A stretch of DNA of 64,000 nt. Source: Nicotiana tabacum. Its lineage: Eukaryota; Streptophyta; Magnoliopsida; Solanales; Solanaceae. The position numbers and the translations under genes were made by a program. The notes beneath the pieces are model-generated. The model was given only the letters and a program-made list of their open reading frames with translations. It was not told where the DNA came from and did not search any database. The stretch's first letter is position 1; each line of letters begins with the position of its first letter. This document shows positions 53,977 to 64,000 of the stretch, piece after piece. The stretch is taken from contig NC_134102.1 in the NCBI RefSeq assembly GCF_000715075.1, forward strand, positions 108,636,001 through 108,700,000. Reading direction: 5' to 3'.

Positions 53977-56900
53977 GTGATCACATGTATGGTCTCAATG
54001 TGCCATAATAAGGGTTCTATATTATTTGACCCTGGTTCTACTTGTTCGTATGTGTCATCGTTCTTTACTCATTATCTGGATATTCCCAGTGAGTACTTAG
54101 TTTCACTTGTTCGTGTATCTACGCCGGTGGACGATACTATTATTGTGGACCGTATGTATCGGTCGCGTGTGGTAACTATTGGGGGACTGGAGACTAGAGT
54201 TGATCTCCTATTGCTTAGTATGGCTTATTTAGATGTAATTCTTGGTATGGACTAGTTGTCTCCATGTCATGCTATTCTGGACTATCACGTAAAAATCGTG
54301 ACGTTGAAAATGTCGGGGTTGCCAAAGGTTGAGTGGATAGGTTCTCTAGATTATATTCCTAGCAGGGTAATTTATTATTTGAAGGCCCAACGTATGGTTG
54401 GGAAGGGATGTTTGTCATATTTAGCCTTTGTGAGAGATGTTGATATAGATACTCCTTTTATTGATTTAGTATCGGTAGTGCGAGACTTTCTGGATGTATT
54501 TCCTGCAGACCTGCCGGGCATGCCACCCGACAAGGATATTGATGTCGGTATTGACTTGGTGTCGGGCACACATCCCATTTCTATTCCTTCGTATCGTATG
54601 GCACCAGCTGAACTGAAAGAATTGAAAGAGCAACTTCAGGAGCTCCTTGATAAGGGGTTTATTAGGCCTAGTGTGTCACCTTGGGGTGCACCAGTTTTGT
54701 TTGTGAAAAAGAAAGATGGTACTATGCGAATGTCCATTGATTACAGACAACTGAACAAAGTTACAATCAAGAACAAATATCCTTTGTCACATATTGATGA
54801 CTTATTTGACCAGCTTCAAGGAGTGAGGGTGTTCTCCAAAATTGATTTGAGATCCGGGTATCACCAGTTAAAAATTCAGGATTCGGATATTCTAATAACG
54901 ATATTTAGGACTCGTTATGGCCACTATGAATTTCTTGTGATGTCTTTCTGGCTAACCAATGCCCCAACAACTTTCATGCACTTGATGAATAGTGCATTCT
55001 AGTCATATCTTGACTCTTTTGTCTTAGTATTTATTGATTATATCCTGGTGTACTCATGTAGCCATGAGGAGCATGCACGACACTTGAGTATTGTACTACA
55101 GAGGCTGAGAGAGGAGAAACTTTATGCCTAATTCTCTAAGTGTGAGTTCTGTCTTAGCTCGGTGGCATTCTTGGGACATATAGTGTCCAGTGAAGGGATT
55201 AAGGTGGATCCGGAGAAAATAGAGGCAGTTCAGAGTTAGCCCAGGCCATCTTCAGCTACTGAGATTCAGAGTTTTTTCGATTTGGCTGGTTATTATCGTC
55301 GCTTTGTGGAGGGTTTCTCGTCTATTGCATCGCCTTTGACTAAATTCACCCAGAAAGGTGCTCATTTCAGATAGTCAAAAGAATGTGAAGAGAGCTTTCA
55401 GAAGCTCAAGATAGCTTTGACTACAGCCCCAGTATTGGTGTTGCCTACAGGTTCAGAGTCTTATACTGTGTATTGTGACGCATCACGTATTGGTCTCGGC
55501 GCAGTGCTAATGCAAGACAGTAGGGTAATTTCCTATGCGTCCAGACAGTTAAAGCTACATGAGAAGAATTATCTGGTCCACGACCTTGAGTTAGTAACTA
55601 TTGTTCATGCCTTGAAGATTTGGCGGCATTATTTCTATGGTGTACATTGTGAGGTTTATACCGAACACTAGAGTCTACAATATCTATTTAAACAGAAGGA
55701 TCTTAATTTGCACCAGCGGAGGCGGTTGGAGTTTCTTAAGGATTATTACATCACCATTCTCTATCATCCCGGAAATGCCAATGTGGTGGACGATGCCTTG
55801 AGTCGTAAGGCGGAGAGTTTGGGTAGCTTAGCATATTTACCGATAGCAGAGAGGCCTTTAGCCTCGGATATCCAGGCCTTGGCTAACCAGTTTGTTATAT
55901 TAGATGTTTCGGAGCCGAATCGAGTTTTGGCTTGTATGATTTATCAATCTTCTCTTTATGATCGTATCAAAGAACGTCAGTATGATGACCCCCATCTCTT
56001 TGTCCTTAAGTGCACGGTTCAACACGGTAATGCCAAGAAAATATCTATTGGGGATGACGGCGTATTATGGATGCAGAGCAGGCTATGTGTGCCTAATATA
56101 TATAGTTTGCGTGAGTTGATTCTCCAGGAAGCTCACAGTTCACGGTACTCCATTCATCCAGGTGGCGCGAAGATGTATCAGGATTTGAGGCAGCACTATT
56201 GGTGTAGGCGAATGAAGAAAGATATAGTTGAGTTTGTAGCTCGGTGTTTAAATTGTCAACAGGTAAAGTACGAGCATCAGAGACCAGGAGGATTGCTTTA
56301 GAGACTTGAAATTCAGGAATGGAAATGGGAGCATATTACCATGGATTTTGTAGTAGGGCTTCCACGGACCTTGAGGAAGCTTGACGCTGTTAGGATGATT
56401 GTGGATCGGTTGACCAATTCCGCGCATTTTATTCCAATTGGTACTAATTATTCTTCGGAGTGGTTGGTTGAGATTTATATCAGCGAGATTGTTCGCCTAC
56501 ACGTTGTGAAAGTATCTATCATTTCAGATCGGCGCACGTAGTTTACATCATAGTTTTGGAGAGCAGTGTAGCGAGAATTGGGCACACAGGTTCAGTTGAG
56601 TACAGTATTTGACCCTCAAATGGATAGATAGTCCGAGCTGACTATTTAAATATTAGAGGATATGCTACGTGCTTGTGTCATTGATTTTGTGGGTTCTTGG
56701 GATCAATTTCTACCACTCGCGGAATTTTCTTACAATAATAGCTACCAGTCGAGTATTCAGATGGCTCCGTATGAGGCTTTATATGGGAGACGATGCCGAT
56801 CTTCGGTGGGTTGGTTTGAGCCGGGTGAGACTAGGTTATTGGGTACTGACTTGGTTTAGGATGCTTTAGAGAAGGTTAAAGTGATTAGGAATGCCTTCGC

Positions 56901-57533
56901 ACGGCGCAGTTTAGACAGAAGAGTTATGCCTACAGGAAGGTTCGTGATGCTGCTTACATGGTTGGGGAGAAGGTTCTGCTCAAAATTTCACCCATGAAAA
57001 GTGTGTTGAGGTTCGGGAAGAAGGGCAAGTTGAGCCCTCGGTATATTGGGACTTTTAAAGTAATTAAGAAGATTGGTGATGTGGCTTATAAACTGGCATT
57101 GCCTCCTAGTCTATCGAGTGTTCATCCAGTGTTTCATGTATCTATGCTCTGGAAGTATGTCGGAGATCCGTCGCATGTTTTGGATTTCAACACAGTGCAA
57201 CTGGATGGTAATTTGACTTATGATGTGGAGCCAGTGGCTATTTTAGACCGGCAGGTTCGAAAGTTGAGGTCAAAGAACATAGCATTAGTGAAGGTACAAT
57301 GGAGAGGCCAGCCAGTCGGAGAAGCTACTTGGGAGATTGAGCGGGAGATGCGGAACAAATATCCGCACCTATTTGAGACTCCAGGTATAATTTTGAACCC
57401 GTTCGAGGATGAACATTTGTTTAAGAGGGGAGAATGTAACGACCCGGTCGGTCGTTTCAAGTATTACAACCTCGTCTCCACATTTACTGCTCAAATTGTG
57501 CTTTTCGGTTGTTATTTGACTTACCGGGGGTAA
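53977..57533 (+). pseudogene. pol: Element F pol, unit 1
   Basis: The protease reads FDPGSTCSYVSS near 54028 and ends VILGMD with a stop at 54256. RT reads [13 protein letters not shown] and [15 protein letters not shown]. The catalytic motif at 55030-55041 is FIDY, with the second aspartate lost. Stops lie near 55001, 55129 and 55239. RNase H keeps YCDAS, with a stop in the TEH segment near 55669. The integrase finger is intact (H, H, RCLNCQ). The core first aspartate is in MDFVVGLPRT and the second in ISDRRT, with stops after it. LEDMLRACVIDF and the C-terminal KKGKLSPRYIGTF are followed by a chromodomain-like tail (RKLRSKNIALVKVQWRG, ATWEIEREMRNKYPHLF). The last frame has no stop before the polypurine tract and runs into LTR2 to 57533. 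Confidence 0.9.
57421..57434 (+). other. Element F polypurine tract, unit 1
   Basis: ttaagaggggagaa lies directly before TGTAACGACCC of LTR2 and overlaps the open end of pol. Confidence 0.85.
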
Positions 57534-60071
57534 TTGGTTCGGGTCCGGTGAGGTTTGGAATGATTTGGAATACTTTGTTCCAATGTTTAGAACTTAAGTT
57601 GAAAAGGTTGGCCGGATGTTGAATTATGTGTAACGACCCCTAGAAAGTTTTGCTAAGGAAATTAAGGTTTTATGGTGCCGAGGTAGATCAAGTAGTACAA
57701 GGCTCAGACTTTTTGGATTGAACAATGCACTGAGGAGTAAAGGAATATTTTTGACCCAAGAGGACATTTCTACGGCCCACTATGCGGTCGCAGAATCACT
57801 CTGCGGACCGCATAATGGCCGCAGAGTAAAGCAGATGTGAGGCAAGATTTGAGAAAATCTGCGGTGCATTATGCGACCGCATACCTATACTGTGGTGCAT
57901 TATGCGACTGCATACCTGTTCTGCGGTACATTATGCGACCGCAGAATAGGTATGCAGGCCGCATAATCACTGCAGACCTATCCAGGCGACCATCATTTTG
58001 GAGCTTCAATTATGCGGTTAATTTGCGGACCGCATACGTGTTATGCTATCGCAAATCTGTGTCGGGGCTTCAATTCTTTCTAATTTTTTACCCGACCCAA
58101 CTTCGATTTATAGCCCTTGAAGCTCATTTTGGAGCAAAACTCTGACATTTTTAGAGAGAAGGGAAAGTGTTCTAGAGAGAGGAAGAAGCCCAAGTGCTAT
58201 GTTCATCAAGAGCTTGTTCAAGCTTTGAAATCCAACAAGAAAATATCCCAAGATAATCACCCAAGAGGTAAGGTTCTAACCCCTAGTCTTCAATTTCGAG
58301 TTTGGGTAAAGATGGGTGATTAAGAGTATGATTCTTTGGTGTAAGAGTATTATTTATACGTATCAATAAGGTTTATAGGAAGATTGTTGAGTTCAAATGG
58401 GTCAAGATTGGGTTGAAAGTGGTAGAAAACTTCAAAGACTTTATTTGAAGATTTGAGGGTCGAGTTGATGTCAGAATTTGGTGAAAATTGTATGGTTGGA
58501 CTCATGGGTGGATAAGCGTTAATATTTTGTAACTTTTGTCTAGTTCCGAGATATAGGCCCCACGAGAAATTTTTGAGTTAATTTGGGATTTGTATTAGAA
58601 AATTAGTATTTCCTTATGGTATTAATTACAATAATTGGTATTAACTGAATCGAATTAATTGTGGCTAGATACGAGGCTTTTGGAGAACAATTCTCGTGGC
58701 AAGGGCATAGCGGAATAAAGAATTACATGAGTTGAGGTATGTAACAGTTCTAAATTTGGTCCTGAGGGTATAAAACCCCGGATTATGTGTAATGTGATGG
58801 TTTTTGAGGTGAGGCACGTGATAGGTGACGGGCGTGTGGGCGTGCACCGTAGAAATTGTGACTTGGTCAAATTCCATGGAACTGTATAGTTGAATAATTG
58901 GTTGATATCCGTACAATCTCTATGTGTTGGAGAAAAATTGAGCTGAGACTCGTATTAAAAATTATGCTTAGGCATATGCTGTTATTATTGGTACCCACAG
59001 GGGTCATTTCTGTGATTGAATTATATGCTCAAATTGTAATTTCACACTCACTCATATTCATTCATTTCATATCATATCTCAGTCTCAGTTGCTATTTATT
59101 GATGCATCATATCATTGTTGTTGGGCTGCTTATCATGATTTCTGAGAGACCGAGAGACTGGAAAGGTTGATGACTGAGTGAGGCCGAGGGCCTAATTATG
59201 AGGATATTTATGGGATCGGGCTACACATCGCAGTTTTGTTGATTTATTCCATGATTCGCTTGATATAGCGCTTGGGATGAAGGAGCCTCTTTGGAGTCTA
59301 TACACACCCCCAATGAGTGCAGGTACCTACTGAGTGCGAGTGCGAGTGTCGTGTGTTGAGTGATTGTGAGAAATGAGTGACTATGAGGAAAGAGTGACTG
59401 TGAGGTTGGAGTGAATGGGAGGACTGAGTGACTGTTGCTCTGAGAGGATGCATTGATTTCATTATTGCTGCATTTCAGATGTCATATATCACTGTTTTGG
59501 AAAAGTTTCTAAAAGACATTCTCTAATCTTTCAGTCGAAGTTGATATGAAATTACTGTGGAGTTTTAAATGTTGAACTTGAAAGCATGCCTACCATTTTA
59601 TGTTGGAAAGTACTGTAATTGGACTTAGCTGAGAAGCTCGTCACTACTTTCAGTTCTTATTTATTATTGTTACTTACTGAGTTGGTTGTACTCATACTAC
59701 ACCCTGCACTTCGTGTGCAGATCCAGGTGATTTCGAATATGGTGGGTGTTGATTTTTTCGCATAGTTGATTTTTCGGAGATTCAGAGGTAGTTGTCGTGT
59801 TTCGCAGACCTTGTCTCTCCTTCCCTATCTCATTGTTTACTGTATTTGGGCTTAGACTATTATAGATCATATTTTTTAGACTTGTAATGCATAGTACTCA
59901 GTGACACCGGGTTTCGGGAGTAAATTATATTCAGTATTAATGGGATTTTTCCCCTTAAATTAATTGTTATGTTTTCAATATTTAAAAGAAATTGTGGGTT
60001 ATTGATGTTGTCGGCTTTTCTAGTATCGGGATAGGTGCCATCATGACAGGTGTGATATTTAGGTCGTGACA
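57435..60071 (+). repeat. Element F LTR2 (2637 bp), shared middle LTR
   Basis: It starts TGTAACGACCCGGTCGGTCG and ends ggtcgtgaca at 60071. It has the same mosaic form as LTR1, with the second start-like word TGTAACGACCCC at about 57631. It is longer than LTR1 by an about 210-bp block (58760-58970), an extra palindrome unit near 57880-57915 and about 20 bp near 60010-60035. Confidence 0.88.
57770..58065 (+). repeat. CpG palindrome array in F LTR2
   Basis: TGCGGTGCATTATGCGACCGCATACC units are repeated, one more than in LTR1. Confidence 0.8.
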
Positions 60072-60074
60072 AGT

Positions 60075-60086
60075 TGGTATCAGAAC
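60075..60086 (+). other. Element F primer-binding site, unit 2
   Basis: TGGTATCAGAAC is identical to the unit 1 site. Confidence 0.88.
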
Positions 60087-60271
60087 CTAGGTTACACGGG
60101 TCTCACGATTTATGAGCAGGTTTAGTAGAGTCTTGCGGATCGATACGGAGACGTCTGTACTTATCTTCGAGAGGCTGCCGAACCCTTATGAAAATTTCAC
60201 TTTCTTGTATTCTATCATGCAAACTGGTTAATTCCGGAAAACTAAAATTTTATTATTATATTCTCTCACAG

Positions 60272-61800
60272 ATGGTGAGAACACGTATTACCAGATCGGA
60301 CGGCCAGCCACTAGTGCCACCTGTTAGGGTAGCGAGAGGCCGGGACTATGGTAGAGGCGAGGCTGAGGTAGAGGTCGAGGTGTCGCTCGTACAATAGTTG
60401 GAGCAGCACCTGTAGCACCACCAGTTGCTCCAGCTCAGGAGCAGATTCTGGATGTAGTTGAGCCGGCGGGACCCGCTCAGGCACCAGCTGTGCCCATTGA
60501 GATTCCAGGCCTACAGGAGGCTTTGACTCAGATATTGACAGTTTGCACTGGCCTTGCTCAGGTGGTCTCGGCTCAGGCCGCCCCAGCCACTTCTCAGACC
60601 GGGGGAGGTACTCATACCCTTGTTGTCTGTGCTCCAGAGCAGGTAGTGTAGGGACTTCAGATACCGAAGGCACTACCAGCCTAGCTGGCTGCAGCTGCTC
60701 AGGCCCTGATAGTCCCCGTTATGGCAGATGATGAGCAGAAGATATTTGAGAGATTTGGGAGGCTTCGACCTCCATCATTTAGTGGTGTTAAGTCAGAGGA
60801 TGCTTAGGGTTTTTTGATAAGTGCCAGTGGATGCTTCGGACAGCGGGTATTCTGGAGACCGGTGAGGTCTCGTTCACTACTTTTTAGTTTTGTGGGGCTT
60901 CCTTCAGATAGTAGGAGGCCTATGAGAGGTGCAGGCTTGTCGGTGCAGTACCACTTACATGGCAGGAATTCTCCATACTATTTTTGGAAAAGATTGTGAC
61001 GTAGTCTCGTAGAGAGGAGATGCACGGACAGTTTAAGCAGTTACGTCAGGATGGCATATCTGTGACGCAGTATGAGATGAGATTTTCTGAGTTAGCTCAT
61101 CACGCCGTTTGGTTGGTTCCCACTGATAAGGAGAGGATTAGGAGGTTCATTGATGGCCTCACATATCAACTGCGATTACTTATGACCCGGGAGAGTGTAT
61201 CTGGTGCTACTTTTGATGAGGTAGTTGACATTTCTAGGCAGATAGAGATAGTCCATAGTCAGGAACGTGGAGAGGGGGAGGCCAAGAGGCTTCATGGTCC
61301 AGGTGATTTAAGCAGTGTTCCTTCAGGGGGTCAGATATATCGCGGTAGGGGTCGTTCTTACAGACACGCTCAAACGGGTCATCCAGTTCAGCATGGTGCA
61401 TCATCCAACCATGGTTCATATAGTTCTCATCAGGGTCAGCCATCCCTCGGTGCCCTTCCAGCCTAGAGTTTGTCCTGTGCCCCTTCAGTTCAGGGTTCAT
61501 TTGCATCGGGTGCTTCAAGTAGTTATTCTGGTTCTCCGGGCCCGATTCAGTCTATACCACCACCAGTACCGTGGAGCTGTTTTGAGTGCGGGGAATTTGG
61601 GCATATGTGGAGGGAGTGTCCTTGCTACCCGGAGGCCCAGTGCAGCATAGGAGTCAGACTACGACTTCAGCACCATTTACTTTGCCACTCGCCCAGCCAG
61701 CTCGTGGAGGGGGTCAGGCAGTTAGGGGTCACCCAAGAGGTGGAGGTCGATCAGGTGGTAGTCAGGCCCGATTCTATACATTTCCTGCCAAGCCAGATAT
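60272..61800 (+). pseudogene. gag: Element F gag, unit 2
   Basis: The ATG at 60272 opens MVRTRITRSDGQPLVPPVRV. A stop lies near 60395, and the capsid region has several frame changes and a stop at 60885 shared with unit 1 (53094). A long frame covers 61020-61466 (QFKQLRQDGISVTQYEMRF, RRFIDGLTYQLRLL). Another covers 61470-61660, with an intact knuckle CFECGEFGHMWREC at 61578-61619. Unit 2 therefore retains the zinc finger that unit 1 lost to a nonsense codon. A Gly/Arg-rich stretch leads to protease. It is still disrupted overall. Confidence 0.87.
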
Positions 61801-64000
61801 TGTTGCCTCAGATGCAGTGATCACAGGTATGGTTTCAGTGTGCCATAGTAAGGCTTCTATATTATTTGACCCTGGTTATACTTATTCGTATGTGTCATCG
61901 TACTTTACTCATTATCTGGATATTCCCAGTGAGTCCTTAGTTTCACTTGTTCGTGTATCTATGCCGGTGGATGATACTATTATTGTGGATCGTGTGTATC
62001 GGTCGTGTGTGGTAACTATTGGGGGACTGGAGACTAGAGTTGATCTCTTATTGCTTAGTATGGTTGATTTCGATGTAATTCTTGGTATGGATTAGTTGTC
62101 TCCATGTCATTCTATTCTGGACTATCATGTAAAAATCATGACGTTGACAATGTCAGGGTTGCCAAAGGTTGAGTGGAGAGGTTCTCTAGATTATGTTCCT
62201 AGTAGGGTAATTTCTTATTTGAAGGCCCAACGTATGGTTGGAAAGCGATGTTTGTCATTTTTAGCCTTTATGAGAGATGTTAATATAGATACTCCTTCTA
62301 TTGATTTAGTACCGGTAGTGAGAGCCCTTCTGGATGTATTTCCTGCAGACCTGCTGGGTATGCCACCCGACAGGGATATAGATGTCGGTATTGACTTGGT
62401 GTCGGGCACACCATCCATTTCTATTCCTTCGTATCGTATGGCACCAGCTGAAGTGAAAGAATTGAAAGAGCAACTTTAGGAGCTCCTTGATAAGGGATTT
62501 ATTAGGCCTAGTGTGTCACCTTGGGGTGCACCAGTTTTGTTTGTGAAAAAGAAAGATGGTACTACGCGAATATCCATTGATTACAGACAATTGAATAAAG
62601 TTACAATCAAGAACAAATATCCTTTGTCGCGTATTGATGACTTATTTGACCAGCTTCAGGGAGTGAGGGTGTTCTCCAAAATTGATTTGAGATCCGGGTA
62701 TCACTAGTTAAAAATTCAGGATTCGGATATTCTAAAAAAGGCATTCAGGACTCGTTATGGCCACTATGAATTTCTTGTGATGTCTTTTGGGCTAACCAAT
62801 GCCCCAACAGCATTCATGCACTTGATGAATAGTGTATTCCAGCCATATTTTGACTCATTTGTCTTAGTATTTATTGATTATATCATGGTGTACTCATGTA
62901 GCCATGAGGAGCATACACGACACTTGAGTATTGTACTACAGAGGCTGAGAGAGGAGAAACTTTATGCCAAATTCTCTAAGTGTGAGTTTTGTCTTAGCTC
63001 GGTGGCATTCTTGGGACATATAGTGTCCAGTGAAGGGATTAAGGTGGATCCGGAGAAAATAGAGGCAATTTAAAGTTGACCCAAGCCATCTTCAGCTATT
63101 GAGATTCGGACTTTTCTCGATTTGGCTGGTTATTATCGTTGCTTTGTGGAGGGTTTCTCGTCTATTGCATCTCTTTTGACTAAATTGACCCAGAAAGATG
63201 CACCGTTCAGATAGTCGGAAGAATGTGAAGAGAGCTTTCAGAAGCTCAAGATAGCTTTGACTACATCCCCAGTATTGGTGTTGCCTACAGGTTCAGAGTC
63301 TTATACTGTGTATTATGACGCGTCACATATTGGTCTCGGCGTAGTGCTAATGCAAGACAGTATGGTAATTTCTTATCTGGTCCACGACCTTGAGTTAGAA
63401 GCTATTGTTCATGCATTGAAGATTTGGCGGCATTATTTTTACGGTGTACATTGTGAGGTTTATACCGATCACTAGAGTCTACAATATCTATTTAAACAGA
63501 AGGATCTTAATTTGCACCAGCGGAGGTGGTTGGAGTTTCTTAAGGATTATTACATCACCATTCTCTATCATCCCGGAAATGCCAATGTGGTGGACGATGC
63601 CTTGAGTCGTAAGGCGGAGAGTTTGGGTAGCTTAGCATATTTACCGATAGCAGAGAGGCCTTTAGCCTCGGATATCCAGGCCTTGGCTAACCAGTTTGTT
63701 ATATTAGATGTTTCGGAGCCGAATCGAGTTTTGGCTTGTATGATTTATCAATCTTCTCTTTATGATCGTATCAAAGAACGTCAGTATGATGACCCCCATC
63801 TCTTTGTCCTTAAGTGCACGGTTCAACACGGTAATGCCAAGGAAATATCTATTGGGGATGATGGCGTATTATGGATGCAGAGCAGGCTATGTGTGCCTAA
63901 TGTATATGGTTTGCGTGAGTTGATTCTCCAGGAAGCTCACAGTTCATGGTACTCCATTCATCCAGGTGCCGCGAAGATGTATCAGGATTTGAGGCAGCAC
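61801..64000 (+). pseudogene. pol: Element F pol, unit 2 (cut by window end)
   Basis: The protease segment reads FDPGYTYSYVSS near 61868 and ends VILGMD with the same stop as unit 1 (62096). Stops follow at 62477 and 62707. RT has FIDY at 62870-62881, the same catalytic loss as unit 1. RNase H has lost 14 residues in frame near 63377 (ISYLVHDLE, where unit 1 has the [12 protein letters not shown] segment between). The stop in the TDH segment (63474) is shared with unit 1. The sequence continues into the integrase finger region ([15 protein letters not shown]) and leaves the window. It is nonfunctional. Confidence 0.88.

Larger units (their letters stand above)
49905..64000 (+). mobile_element. 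Element F, tandem gypsy array LTR-internal-LTR-internal
   Basis: LTR1 (49905-52280) and internal 1 (52281-57434) are followed directly by LTR2 (57435-60071) and internal 2 (60072 to the window end). The middle LTR serves both units, and no duplication or foreign sequence separates them. Internal 1 and 2 are nearly identical by eye and share several nonsense and catalytic-site lesions. This fits unequal recombination of one defective element rather than two insertions. Confidence 0.88.

Overview
This window looks like intergenic heterochromatin from a large plant genome, most likely Solanaceae and possibly Nicotiana-like. The evidence is the style of the elements: Ty3/gypsy chromoviruses with 2-3 kb LTRs and tRNA-iMet primer sites, an Athila-type element with a tRNA-Asp-like primer site, a plant L1-type LINE and a Tourist-like MITE. 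The taxon is an inference. I found no host gene, tRNA, rRNA or intact open reading frame for a complete protein. Only about 0.7 kb (31450-31962 and 49734-49904) is not assignable to a transposable element.

Layout. 1-5079: minus-strand integrase/LTR debris in a 3085-bp tandem duplication (1-1828 repeats at 3086-4912), with a 173-bp AAT microsatellite. 5080-7090: truncated minus-strand LTR. 7140-8225: LINE reverse-transcriptase pseudogene. 8227-25012: gypsy element B, whose 5' LTR (8227-10913 plus 20669-20910) is split by a complete gypsy element A (10914-20663, target-site duplication GTTTT). 25016-26048: 5' part of a foreign LTR fused to the RT of element C (26049-31449), a relative of B with a complete 3' LTR. 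31963-49730: a MITE split by solo LTR D (32037-49068, minus strand, duplication ACAAT), itself split by Athila-like element E (32766-46901, plus strand, duplication ATATC). 49905-64000: element F in the order LTR, internal, LTR, internal, running off the window end.

How the parts worked. Each gypsy element encodes Gag (capsid plus CCHC knuckle) and a polyprotein of protease, reverse transcriptase, RNase H and integrase; in A, C and F the integrase ends in a chromodomain-like tail. E adds a third ORF after pol with a plant-transposon-protein-like region. All coding regions carry stops, frameshifts or lost catalytic residues, so none is autonomous. RT is FIDE in A and FIDY in both copies of F.

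The most interesting structure is a 250-430 bp CpG-rich array of short palindromes found in every LTR family that retains the relevant part of the LTR, with a different palindrome in each family. In E the array lies just upstream of a TATAAAT box in both LTRs, and the same array-plus-TATA arrangement recurs inside the element between pol and ORF3. This suggests that the arrays are upstream promoter modules and that ORF3 may have its own promoter.
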